Notes: generated by a model not told the origin, from the letters alone. A stretch of DNA of 17,113 bases from Fusobacteriota bacterium (GCA_023389595.1 JAEWEF010000093.1:1-17113), one strand, 5' to 3'; positions 1-6,589 are shown, counted from the first letter of the stretch. Made by a program: numbers and translations.

Positions 1-2
1 TT

Positions 3-77
3 TCTGGAGAAATTTTTTATAACAATGTTTTAGTAGGAAAAATTGACGAAGGAATTTATATACAAATAGTTGAATAA
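3..77 (+). CDS. C-terminal end of an unidentified gene (partial)
   Basis: An open frame enters from the left edge in frame 3 and stops at TAA 75-77. It gives 24 residues beginning SGEIFYNNVLVGKID and ending in IVE. The other two plus-strand frames stop within the first 33 bases. The stop lies just before a clean promoter, as expected for the end of a separate gene upstream of rplM. The fragment is too short to assign a family or function, and there is no terminator between it and the next promoter. Confidence 0.45.
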   Translation, partial: SGEIFYNNVLVGKIDEGIYIQIVE

Positions 78-89
78 ATTATTTTTTAA

Positions 90-118
90 TTGACATATAA
101 GAATATTTATTATATAAT
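90..118 (+). promoter_or_regulatory. Sigma-70-type promoter for rplM-rpsI
   Basis: A consensus -35 box TTGACA (90-95) and a consensus -10 box TATAAT (113-118) are separated by exactly 17 bases. Transcription should begin near 125, leaving a 5' untranslated leader of about 75 bases before rplM. A promoter this close to consensus suits a highly expressed ribosomal protein operon. Confidence 0.85.
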
Positions 119-135
119 CAACAAGTATAAATTTA

Positions 136-180
136 CCTTTCCCACAAAGGACCGTTGCGTTATATTACGATAAATATAAC
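136..180 (+). promoter_or_regulatory. Structured leader of rplM, candidate L13 autoregulatory element
   Basis: The leader between the promoter and rplM folds into two hairpins. The first has a 5-bp stem, CCTTT (136-140) with AAAGG (146-150), and the loop CCCAC. The second has a perfect 8-bp stem, GTTATATT (159-166) with AATATAAC (173-180), and the loop ACGATA. The second hairpin ends only five bases before the AGGAGG ribosome binding site (186-191). Known biology: L13 operons of several bacteria carry leader RNAs thought to bind L13 and repress translation. That this leader does so is inferred from position and structure only; no covariance model was run. Confidence 0.5.
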
Positions 181-199
181 AATTTAGGAGGAATTAAAA

Positions 200-634
200 G
201 TGAAAAAATATACTTTTATGCAAAGAAAAGAAGATGTTGTTAGAGAATGGCACCATTATGATGCTGAAGGTCAAGTTTTAGGAAGACTAGCAGTTGAAAT
301 TGCTAAAAAATTAATGGGTAAAGACAAAGTAACTTTTACACCACATATAGATGGTGGAGATTTTGTTGTTGTTACTAACGCGTCAAAATTAGTTGTAACT
401 GGTAAAAAATTAACAGATAAAATTTATTATAATCATTCAGGATATCCTGGTGGAATAAGAGCTAGAAGATTAGGAGAAATTCTAGAAAAAAGACCAGAAG
501 AATTATTGCTGTTAGCTGTAAAAAGAATGCTTCCAAAAAATAAGTTAGGAAGAGCTCAATTAACTAGATTGAGAGTTTTCGCAGGAGCTGAACACATTCA
601 CGAAGCTCAAAAACCAACAAAGGTAGAATTATAA
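200..634 (+). CDS. rplM: 50S ribosomal protein L13
   Basis: Encodes L13, an early-assembling protein of the large ribosomal subunit. The 144-residue product matches the family length (about 142) and carries its hallmarks: WHHYDAEGQVLGRLA near residues 17-31, the VTGKKLTDKIYYNHSGYPGG segment in the middle, AVKRMLPKNKLGR near 107-119, and the ending in FAGAEHIHEAQKP. Translation starts at GTG 200, nine bases after AGGAGG (186-191). It is the first gene of a two-gene operon with rpsI, an order conserved across bacteria, with 15 bases between stop and next start. Control is probably through the structured leader just upstream. Confidence 0.97.
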   Translation: MKKYTFMQRKEDVVREWHHYDAEGQVLGRLAVEIAKKLMGKDKVTFTPHIDGGDFVVVTNASKLVVTGKKLTDKIYYNHSGYPGGIRARRLGEILEKRPEELLLLAVKRMLPKNKLGRAQLTRLRVFAGAEHIHEAQKPTKVEL

Positions 635-649
635 TAGGAGGTATGTACA

Positions 650-1048
650 GTGGCAGAAAAAATTCAATTTTTAGGAACTGGAAGAAGAAAAACATCAATA
701 GCTAGAGTAAGATTAGTACCTGGTGAACAAGGAATAGAAATAAATGGAAAACCTATGACTGAATATTTTGGAGGAAGAGCTATACTTTCAAGAATAGTTG
801 AACAACCTCTAGTTCTTACAGAAACACTTAATAAATATGGTGTTAGAGTAAATGTTGTAGGAGGGGGGAATTCTGGTCAAGCTGGAGCGATAAGACACGG
901 AATTTCAAGAGCACTTGTTGTTGCTGACGAAACTCTTAGAGAAGCACTAAAAGTTGCAGGATTCTTAACAAGAGATTCAAGAATGGTTGAAAGAAAAAAA
1001 TTCGGAAAGAAAAAATCAAGAAGAAGTCCACAATTCTCAAAGAGATAA
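650..1048 (+). CDS. rpsI: 30S ribosomal protein S9
   Basis: Encodes S9 of the small ribosomal subunit, whose basic C-terminal tail reaches toward P-site tRNA. The 132 residues fit the family. Visible hallmarks are GTGRRKTSIARVRL (residues 9-22), the GGGNSGQAGAIRHGISRAL block (residues 71-89), the RDSRMVERKKFG segment and the terminal basic run ending in FSKR. The start is GTG 650, seven bases after AGGAGGT (636-642). The only nearby ATG (643) is out of frame. It is cotranscribed with rplM and followed by a strong terminator. Confidence 0.97.
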   Translation: MAEKIQFLGTGRRKTSIARVRLVPGEQGIEINGKPMTEYFGGRAILSRIVEQPLVLTETLNKYGVRVNVVGGGNSGQAGAIRHGISRALVVADETLREALKVAGFLTRDSRMVERKKFGKKKSRRSPQFSKR

Positions 1049-1088
1049 TGTTTTTTATAGCATTTGTGAAAAATATTTATACATTTTT

Positions 1089-1117
1089 AAAGAGATCTTT
1101 AACGATCTCTTTTTTTT
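1089..1117 (+). terminator. Rho-independent terminator of rplM-rpsI
   Basis: A perfect 9-bp stem, AAAGAGATC (1089-1097) with GATCTCTTT (1104-1112), closes a 6-base loop and runs into a T tract to 1117. It starts 41 bases after the rpsI stop and separates the ribosomal operon from the sialic acid locus. Confidence 0.9.
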
Positions 1118-1145
1118 ATTACATTTTAATAAAAGTTAAAAATTT

Positions 1146-1165
1146 AAAAACAATAAATTGTTTTT
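1146..1165. promoter_or_regulatory. Inverted repeat overlapping the regulator promoter, candidate operator
   Basis: Perfect 9-base arms, AAAAACAAT (1146-1154) and ATTGTTTTT (1157-1165), flank a 2-base centre. The 2-base spacing makes it a better DNA palindrome than an RNA hairpin. It overlaps the -35 box (1158-1163) of the rpiR-nanK promoter, as a repressor site would. Binding by the adjacent RpiR protein is inferred; no matching copy was seen upstream of satA. Confidence 0.4.
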
Positions 1166-1186
1166 TTAATAAAATCAAGCTATAAT
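1158..1186 (+). promoter_or_regulatory. Promoter of the rpiR-nanK unit
   Basis: TTGTTT (1158-1163) and consensus TATAAT (1181-1186) are separated by 17 bases. Transcription should start near 1193, only about 22 bases before the rpiR start codon, with the AAGGAG site at 1202-1207. Confidence 0.65.
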
Positions 1187-1214
1187 TTATTATAAACTTA
1201 TAAGGAGTTATATA

Positions 1215-2033
1215 TTGTTTATGAAATATATTAGTATAATAGAATCTCATTATCCTAATTTTAGCAAACAGGAAAAAAAGATTGCAGACTATTTTCTTAA
1301 AGAAAAAAGAACTATAGCTACCATGTCTTTACAAGAAATAACAAGTAAAACTAAAGTTTCTAATGCAACAATAGTAAGGTTTGTAAGAAAAATTGGATAC
1401 AAAGGTTTTCCAGAATTTAAGTTTGAAGTTGCAAAAGAATTTAACGAAAAAGAAATAGAAGAAAATAGCAGCAGCTACATAGATAACATTGCAATCAATA
1501 TTAACAGAACCATTCAATGGACCGAAGAATTAATAGAAGAAGAGAAAATAAATAAGTCTATAGAACTTATAGAAAGGGCTAGTAAAATTTATTTTTTTGG
1601 ACTAGGATCATCAGGAGTTGTTGCAAAAGAGTTTCAAAATAAATTTATGAGACTTGGCAAAACTAGTATATGTGCTGGAGATAATCATTTTCAAATAATG
1701 TACGCATCAAACTCTACCAAAGAAGATTTAATTATTGTTATATCTTTATCTGGAGAAACAAATGAATTGTTTTATCCACTAACTATAGCAAGAGAAAGAG
1801 GTTGTAAAATAATTGCTGTAACAAATTATATTATGTCAACAGTAGCAAAATTATCGGATATAGTTTTGGTAACTGCAGGAAGAGAAAGCGTAATTAACGG
1901 TGGATCTCTAATTTCTAAAATTTCTCAACTATATCTACTCGATATATTATCTACAGGATATTCTTTAAAAAATAGAAAAGTAGTAACAGAAATTAAAAAT
2001 ACAATAGCGTTAGCAATAGCTAATAAAAAGTGA
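1215..2033 (+). CDS. RpiR-family regulator with SIS domain, likely controls the nan genes
   Basis: A sugar-phosphate-responsive transcription regulator of 272 residues, the usual RpiR length. Residues about 5-80 form the HTH_6 DNA-binding domain, with the recognition-helix motif SNATIVRFVRKIGYKGFPEFK at 49-69. Residues about 115-245 form a SIS phosphosugar-binding domain, with FFGLGSSGVVAKEF (127-140) and SLSGETNE (177-184). RpiR regulators that sense amino-sugar phosphates, such as NanR of Gram-positive bacteria, sit next to nan genes, and this one is seven bases upstream of nanK. The start is uncertain: TTG 1215 lies 7 bases from AAGGAG (1202-1207), whereas ATG 1221 in the same frame lies 13 bases away, so TTG is preferred on spacing. 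The effector (ManNAc-6-P or GlcN-6-P are plausible) and the activator or repressor role cannot be read from the sequence. Confidence 0.85.
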   Translation: MFMKYISIIESHYPNFSKQEKKIADYFLKEKRTIATMSLQEITSKTKVSNATIVRFVRKIGYKGFPEFKFEVAKEFNEKEIEENSSSYIDNIAININRTIQWTEELIEEEKINKSIELIERASKIYFFGLGSSGVVAKEFQNKFMRLGKTSICAGDNHFQIMYASNSTKEDLIIVISLSGETNELFYPLTIARERGCKIIAVTNYIMSTVAKLSDIVLVTAGRESVINGGSLISKISQLYLLDILSTGYSLKNRKVVTEIKNTIALAIANKK

Positions 2034-2040
2034 GGATTAA

Positions 2041-2904
2041 ATGCAAATACTTTGTTTTGATATAGGTGGAACTAATATAAAATATAAATTATTAGGAATA
2101 GAAAAAGAAACAAACCTGATGGACACGAGAAAAAATAAAGAACAAAATTTTATTTTAGAAGATGTATTAGAAAAAATTTCAGAATATAATAAAAAATATA
2201 AAATTAATGCAATAGGTATTTCTACGGCTGGAGTTGTTGACAACGTAAGTGGTAGTGTAATTTTTGCAGGGCCAACTATACCAGGATATACAAATACAAA
2301 TTTTAAAGAAATAGTGGAAAAAAAATTTGGTATACCTTGTTTTGTTGAAAACGATGTTAATTCTGCTGCATTTGGAGAATATGTTTTTTCAAATTTAACT
2401 GGAGACACAGTTTGTATCACAATAGGAACTGGACTTGGGGGAGCAATAATAATAGACGATAAAATATATAGCGGAAAAAATATGACTGCAGGTGAAATAG
2501 GATACATGCCATACAAAGGAGAACATATACAAAAATACGCTTCAGCAACCTATATTGTAAACAGATATTTTGAACTTGCAGGAGAAAAATTAAATGGCAA
2601 GAAAATTTTTGAAAAAGCTAAGACAGAGGATAGCATTGCTTTAAAAGTTATAGAAGAAATGATAGATGCTATGTCTGTGGCCATTTTAAATATTATGTAT
2701 TTGCTAAATCCAAAACAAATAATAGTTGGGGGAGGAATTACAGCTCAAGGAGAATATTTAGAAAAACTTATAATAGATAAAGTTAGTGAAAAGGTTATTG
2801 ATAAAAAATTTTTAAGTAAAATTCAGCTTGCAAGATTATCGAATGATGCTGGATTATTTGGAATATATAATATAGTTTTAAGAAATTTAAAAAATCTCAG
2901 TTAA
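2041..2904 (+). CDS. nanK: ROK-family kinase, likely N-acetylmannosamine kinase
   Basis: Expected to use ATP to phosphorylate ManNAc to ManNAc-6-P in the cytoplasm, the second intracellular step of sialic acid catabolism. The 287-residue protein has the ROK/actin-like ATPase layout: phosphate-1 motif FDIGGTNIK (6-14), FVENDVNSAAFGEY with the probable catalytic Asp105, the phosphate-2 segment IGTGLGGAI (128-136), and a C-terminal GGGI motif in IIVGGGITAQGEY. The usual ROK zinc site is absent: GEIGY (151-155) replaces GEIGH, and no CxCGxxGCxE block follows. As I recall, the same loss has been described for Fusobacterium nucleatum NanK. The assignment to ManNAc rather than glucose rests on the nanE and nanA context. 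The gene lies seven bases after rpiR with TGAGGA as its ribosome site. Its last codons form part of the terminator stem. Confidence 0.82.
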   Translation: MQILCFDIGGTNIKYKLLGIEKETNLMDTRKNKEQNFILEDVLEKISEYNKKYKINAIGISTAGVVDNVSGSVIFAGPTIPGYTNTNFKEIVEKKFGIPCFVENDVNSAAFGEYVFSNLTGDTVCITIGTGLGGAIIIDDKIYSGKNMTAGEIGYMPYKGEHIQKYASATYIVNRYFELAGEKLNGKKIFEKAKTEDSIALKVIEEMIDAMSVAILNIMYLLNPKQIIVGGGITAQGEYLEKLIIDKVSEKVIDKKFLSKIQLARLSNDAGLFGIYNIVLRNLKNLS

Positions 2905-2919
2905 AATCTGAGATTTTTT
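2889..2919 (+). terminator. Rho-independent terminator after nanK
   Basis: A stem of up to 12 bp (2889-2900 with 2908-2919), with the G+C-containing core TCTCAG / CTGAGA and a 7-base loop, ends in a T run. The 5' arm lies inside the last nanK codons and the TAA stop (2902-2904) sits in the loop. It separates the rpiR-nanK unit from the transporter operon. Confidence 0.85.
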
Positions 2920-2943
2920 ATTGAAAATATTTTTTTGACAAAA

Positions 2944-2974
2944 AATATATTAAAATCAATCGTTTTGATATATT
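2944..2974. promoter_or_regulatory. Inverted repeat upstream of satA, candidate operator
   Basis: Twelve-base arms, 2944-2955 (ending ATTAAAA) and 2963-2974 (starting TTTTGAT), match at 11 positions. The remaining position is T opposite G, which would still pair in RNA. The spacer is TCAATCG. It starts four bases after a consensus TTGACA (2935-2940) that has no acceptable -10 box at 16-18 bases. It lies upstream of the better promoter at 3000-3029, so it could be a regulator site. The regulator is not identified. Confidence 0.35.
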
Positions 2975-2981
2975 ATTGAAA

Positions 2982-3017
2982 TTTTTTTTCATTTTTATGT
3001 TGCATTATGAAAAAAAA
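2982..3017. promoter_or_regulatory. Second inverted repeat at the satA promoter
   Basis: Eleven-base perfect arms, TTTTTTTTCAT (2982-2992) and ATGAAAAAAAA (3007-3017), flank 14 bases that contain the -35 box of the satA promoter (3000-3005). A factor binding both arms would straddle that box. Because the arms are mostly homopolymer, chance is a real alternative in so AT-rich a genome. Confidence 0.25.
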
Positions 3018-3029
3018 ATAAGGTAAAAT
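3000..3029 (+). promoter_or_regulatory. Probable promoter of the sat-nan operon
   Basis: TTGCAT (3000-3005) and TAAAAT (3024-3029) are spaced by 18 bases. Start of transcription near 3036 would leave a short leader ending in the strong AAGGAGGG site (3058-3065) before satA. The upstream terminator and the two inverted repeats support an independently regulated promoter here. Confidence 0.5.
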
Positions 3030-3068
3030 ATGATAACAAAATAGTAACAAAAAATTTAAGGAGGGATT

Positions 3069-4664
3069 ATGAAGAAGGTAATTGCATTTTTGATTATGGT
3101 TTTTGCACTTTTTGCTTGTGGAGGAAATAATGCTACACAAGAAACTCAAAACGAAAAAATATTTTATTTATCAGGACAACCAAAAGGAGGAGACGATAAG
3201 GTTGGTTATTTCTGGCAAGACGGAAGCGGACTTATGCCTTATTTATTAAGTAGAGGACTTATAATTTCAAATGAAAATTTTAATGAAATTAAACCAGATT
3301 TGGCAGAAGATTTTAAAGTGTTAGATGAAGGGAAAACTTATGAAATGACACTTAAATCAAATCTTAAATGGTCGGATGGAGAACCAATAACTGTTGATGA
3401 TGTTAGATTCAGTATCGAAACTGCATTGAAAGCTTCTTTGTTAAACGGAATCTTCCCTGTGAATTTTTTGAAAATTGAAGGAGCGACAGAATTTAAAGAA
3501 GGCAAAGCAGAACACATAAGTGGATTAATTTTTGATGGAAATAAGATAACTATTAAATTAGTTGAACCTGTTGGTATATTTGCTCAAGTTTTAGGTCAAT
3601 TTACTCTTGTACCTAAACATTCATTAGAAAATGAAAATCCGGTTGAAATACACAACAATGCATTTTGGACAAAACCTGTAACAAATGGGATGTATATGGT
3701 TGATCATATTAGCCCAGGAAATTATATCGAGCTAGTTAAAAATCCTTATTATGAAGGAGAAACACCTAAATTTGATAAGGTTAGATTCAATTATTTAAAT
3801 TCTCCTGTAGTTGCAATGCAAGATGGTAAATCATATATGTATAGTACAAATAAACCTAATGAAATATCAGAATTGGAAAAAATATCAGGTTTAATTAAAG
3901 AGCCAGTTAATTTATTGTTTTATAGATATTTTATAGCTAACTTATCAGGTATAGATGGAAAAGGGAAATCTATAGTAGAAAATCCAAAAGTTAGAGAAGC
4001 TTTATTATATGCAATTAATAGAAAAGAAATTGTTGATTCTTTATTAAAAGGAATAGCTGAAGTTAACAACACAGGAGTTCCATTCCCAGAATATTATTGG
4101 AAAGATGCTAAAGCATATGAATACAATCCAGAAAAAGCTAAAGAATTATTAACAGAAGCTGGATATGATTTTAATAAAACTTTAAGAATAATTTACTATT
4201 ATAAAGATCAAAATTCTATAGATATGATGCAAGCGATAAGCTATCAATTAGAACAAGCTGGAATTAAAAATGAAGTTATACAAGCCCAATCAGATGCAAC
4301 GACTGAATTATTTAAAATCAGAAAATACGATATAGGATTGAAAGGATTCTCATCATTTGGTCTAGATAGTTGGTATGGAGAATATGCATCAGATAATACA
4401 AACTTCAGAAATATTTATAATGGAGATACTTCTTTTGATAAATTAGCTAAAGATTTAGCTTCAACAGTAGATGAAGCAAAGAAAAAAGAAATTTTAATAG
4501 AATTACAAAAATTAGAACAAGAAAAACTATTAAAATTACCACTATATACAATTAAAAACTTCATATTCATAAATACAGATAAAGTTGGATTGCCAAGTGG
4601 ATTTAAATTTGGAAATCCATTCTACAGATACGATTATGATTTTGCTAACTGGGAAGCTAAATAA
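3069..4664 (+). CDS. satA: Lipoprotein substrate-binding protein of a peptide-type ABC importer, likely for sialic acid
   Basis: The extracytoplasmic binding component of the importer made by the next three genes. The N-terminus is a lipoprotein signal: MKK, a hydrophobic stretch, then the lipobox LFAC with lipidated Cys17. The mature part is a family 5 (Dpp/Opp/Nik-type) solute-binding protein. It shows the family signature around residues 90-118 (LKWSDGEPITVDDVRFSIE) and the later NPKVREALLYAINRKEIVDSLL segment. Length 531 is typical. Family 5 proteins bind peptides, nickel or oligosaccharides. The sialic acid assignment rests on the nanE-nanA-nagB genes in the same operon and on the precedent of the Haemophilus ducreyi SatABCD importer. 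An imported sialoside rather than free Neu5Ac remains possible. The strong AAGGAGGG ribosome site and the downstream hairpin both favour higher output of this gene than of the permeases. Confidence 0.72.
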   Translation: MKKVIAFLIMVFALFACGGNNATQETQNEKIFYLSGQPKGGDDKVGYFWQDGSGLMPYLLSRGLIISNENFNEIKPDLAEDFKVLDEGKTYEMTLKSNLKWSDGEPITVDDVRFSIETALKASLLNGIFPVNFLKIEGATEFKEGKAEHISGLIFDGNKITIKLVEPVGIFAQVLGQFTLVPKHSLENENPVEIHNNAFWTKPVTNGMYMVDHISPGNYIELVKNPYYEGETPKFDKVRFNYLNSPVVAMQDGKSYMYSTNKPNEISELEKISGLIKEPVNLLFYRYFIANLSGIDGKGKSIVENPKVREALLYAINRKEIVDSLLKGIAEVNNTGVPFPEYYWKDAKAYEYNPEKAKELLTEAGYDFNKTLRIIYYYKDQNSIDMMQAISYQLEQAGIKNEVIQAQSDATTELFKIRKYDIGLKGFSSFGLDSWYGEYASDNTNFRNIYNGDTSFDKLAKDLASTVDEAKKKEILIELQKLEQEKLLKLPLYTIKNFIFINTDKVGLPSGFKFGNPFYRYDYDFANWEAK

Positions 4665-4691
4665 ACATTAGAAACATATATGTAAAAACTG

Positions 4692-4722
4692 ATAAGTGTT
4701 CGAGGTTCCCTTGAACACTTAT
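4692..4722 (+). promoter_or_regulatory. Intercistronic hairpin between satA and satB
   Basis: A continuous 14-bp stem (4692-4705 with 4709-4722, including one G-T pair) and a 3-base loop TTC lie 28 bases after the satA stop. It has no clean T tract, so it is better read as a 3' stabilising or partial attenuating structure than as a full terminator. Such hairpins between binding-protein and permease genes usually raise the amount of binding protein relative to the membrane components. Confidence 0.6.
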
Positions 4723-4733
4723 TTATTAATTAG

Positions 4734-4770
4734 AAAGGAGAAGTATGTAAACTCATACTAATATAATATG
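4734..4770 (+). promoter_or_regulatory. Hairpin-bridged ribosome binding site of satB with a start-stop codon pair
   Basis: The only good Shine-Dalgarno sequence, AAAGGAG (4734-4740), lies 27 bases upstream of the satB ATG (4768). Between them AGTATG (4742-4747) and CATACT (4754-4759) form a perfect 6-bp hairpin with the loop TAAACT. With the hairpin folded out, the effective gap to the satB ATG is about 9 bases. The same AAAGGAG also precedes ATG-TAA (4745-4750), a start codon followed at once by a stop. No upstream in-frame start exists, because TAA occurs in the satB frame at 4759-4761. Confidence 0.5.
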
Positions 4771-5718
4771 GCAAAATATGTATTAAGAAAACTTTTATTT
4801 ATGATTCCAATGTTATTCATAATAAGTATTTTAGTATTTTTCGGATTACAATTAATGCCTGTCGATCCTATTAATTATATGATCTCTCCAGATATGGCAG
4901 TTGACACTTCACAATTAAATACTTTAAGAGAAAGTTTAGGATTGAACGATCCGTTAATTGTTAGATATTTTAGATGGGTGTTTCAAATAATAAAAGGAGA
5001 TTTTGGATACAGCATAGTAACTGGATCACCAATTATAAATATAATAAAACAAACGCTACCAGCAACATTTGAATTAGCATTGGTGGCACTAATTTTATCA
5101 ACTATATTAGGTATAGTCATAGGAATGATAGCGGCTGTCAATCAAAACGGAATAATAGATAATATAGCAAGATTTTTTTCTGTATTAGGAGCTGCAATAC
5201 CAAGATTTTTCTTTGGAATTTTAATTTTAAGTTTTTTTGCATTAAAATTAAAAATACTACCAATAGGAGGAAGAATACCCTCTGCAAATGTAGGAACATT
5301 AGAAAGAATAAAATATTTAATTTTACCTGCTTGTACTATGGCATTGACACTTACATCAGCTTTAGTTAGGTATACAAGAAACTCTATGTTAGATGTATTT
5401 AATGCTGACTATGTAAAAACTGCTAGAGCAAAAGGAGTACCTGAATGGAAAGTGTATGTAAAACATATATTTAGAAATGCGTTAAGACCTATAACTGTTC
5501 TTTTAATATTTAGGCTACCCATGCTAATAGGAGGATCAGTAATTATTGAAACTATATTTTCTTGGCCAGGAATAGGACGAGTAATGCTTGCAAGTGTTAC
5601 ATCGGGAGACTATCCAGTTATTATGGTAACTACATTAATGATAGCAGTAGTAATATTATTTGTGAGCTTATTAGTTGATATAGTGGCAGCGTTATTAGAT
5701 CCTAGAATAAGATATTAG
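4768..5718 (+). CDS. satB: DppB-type permease of the putative sialic acid ABC importer
   Basis: An inner-membrane permease of 316 residues, normal for the DppB/OppB family. The N-terminus KYVLRKLLFMIPML leads into the first membrane helix (about 9-28). A periplasmic stretch follows (about 30-95, with the family motif LGLNDPLIVRYFRW), then several helices from about 100 onward. The cytoplasmic EAA loop that docks on the ATPase is at about 214-241 (YVKTARAKGVPEWKVYVKH). The ending in DPRIRY is typical. It pairs with SatC to form the channel. ATG 4768 gives the expected N-terminus but lacks an adjacent ribosome site; the structured region upstream is described separately. Specificity is inferred from the nan genes in the operon. 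Confidence 0.85.
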   Translation: MAKYVLRKLLFMIPMLFIISILVFFGLQLMPVDPINYMISPDMAVDTSQLNTLRESLGLNDPLIVRYFRWVFQIIKGDFGYSIVTGSPIINIIKQTLPATFELALVALILSTILGIVIGMIAAVNQNGIIDNIARFFSVLGAAIPRFFFGILILSFFALKLKILPIGGRIPSANVGTLERIKYLILPACTMALTLTSALVRYTRNSMLDVFNADYVKTARAKGVPEWKVYVKHIFRNALRPITVLLIFRLPMLIGGSVIIETIFSWPGIGRVMLASVTSGDYPVIMVTTLMIAVVILFVSLLVDIVAALLDPRIRY

Positions 5719-5731
5719 AAAGGAGGTAACA

Positions 5732-6589
5732 ATGAGTAAAAATAAAGGAACAAGTTTGTGGAAAAGAAGATTACAAAAATTTTTAAACAATAAATTAGCC
5801 ACTATGGGATTAATAGTATTTATGATAATTTTATTTGCTAGTATATTTGCTCCGTTTATAACTAAATATGATCCTAATGAAGTAAATTTGAGCTTAATAG
5901 CGAAACCTCCTACATGGGAACACATTCTAGGAACTGACAAATTAGGGCGTGATGTATTTGCTAGAGTGCTTTATGGTGGTAGAGTTTCTATACAAGTTGG
6001 AGTTTTTGGGGCTGTATTTGCAGCAATCATAGGGTCAGTATTAGGAGGAATAGGAGGATATTATGGCGGAAAGTTAGACGCTATATTAGTAAGGATGTCA
6101 GAAGTTTTTTTAACTTTTCCGAGTTTGATAATAGTATTGACTCTTTCGGCAATAATAGGGCCAGGAATATTCAATTTAATATTTGTATTTGCTATTACTG
6201 GTTGGATGACTACTTTTAGAATAGTCAGGAATGAATTTTTATCATTGAAGCAAGAAACATATGTTGAGGTATGTAGATCATTTGGTTATTCACATTCAAG
6301 AATAATATTTAATAATATTTTACCAAACGCACTATCTCCAGTAATAATTTCACTTTCTTTAAATGTTGCTGGATTTGTTTTAGAAGAAGCAGGATTAAGT
6401 TTCTTGGGAGTAGGGGTTCCATCAAGTGTTCCTACTTGGGGAAACATTATTAATGCAGCAAAATCTATAGATGTTATTCAAAATTATTGGTGGTTATGGA
6501 TCACGCCTGGAATTTTTATTACACTTTTTATATTATCAATAAATTTTATTGGTGACGGTCTAAGAGATATTATGGATCCTAAACAGTGA
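5732..6589 (+). CDS. satC: DppC-type permease of the putative sialic acid ABC importer
   Basis: The second permease subunit, 285 residues. Family features are a cytoplasmic N-terminal segment (WKRRLQKFLNNKLATMG), a first membrane helix at about 24-42, and the DppC motif HILGTDKLGRDVFARVLYG (64-82). The EAA loop lies at about 175-200 (ETYVEVCRSFGYSHSRII), followed by LSFLGVGVPSSVPTWGNII (222-240). It starts at ATG 5732 behind a full AAAGGAGGT site (5719-5727) that begins right after the satB stop. In contrast to satB, its ribosome site is conventional and strong. It forms the heterodimeric pore with SatB. Confidence 0.88.
   Translation: MSKNKGTSLWKRRLQKFLNNKLATMGLIVFMIILFASIFAPFITKYDPNEVNLSLIAKPPTWEHILGTDKLGRDVFARVLYGGRVSIQVGVFGAVFAAIIGSVLGGIGGYYGGKLDAILVRMSEVFLTFPSLIIVLTLSAIIGPGIFNLIFVFAITGWMTTFRIVRNEFLSLKQETYVEVCRSFGYSHSRIIFNNILPNALSPVIISLSLNVAGFVLEEAGLSFLGVGVPSSVPTWGNIINAAKSIDVIQNYWWLWITPGIFITLFILSINFIGDGLRDIMDPKQ

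Noticed and set aside
2037..2516. Long open frame on the minus strand opposite nanK
   Set aside because: It lies wholly within a well-supported ROK gene, is hydrophobic low-complexity sequence typical of antisense translation, and has no ribosome site or homologue that I recognise.
2935..2956. TTGACA (2935-2940) with TAAAAT (2951-2956) as the satA promoter
   Set aside because: The spacing is only 10 bases, too short for a sigma-70 promoter; no acceptable -10 box is found at 16-18 bases.
4692..4722. The satA-satB hairpin as a full terminator
   Set aside because: There is no continuous T tract after the stem, and the permease and ATPase genes beyond it are needed for the same transporter.
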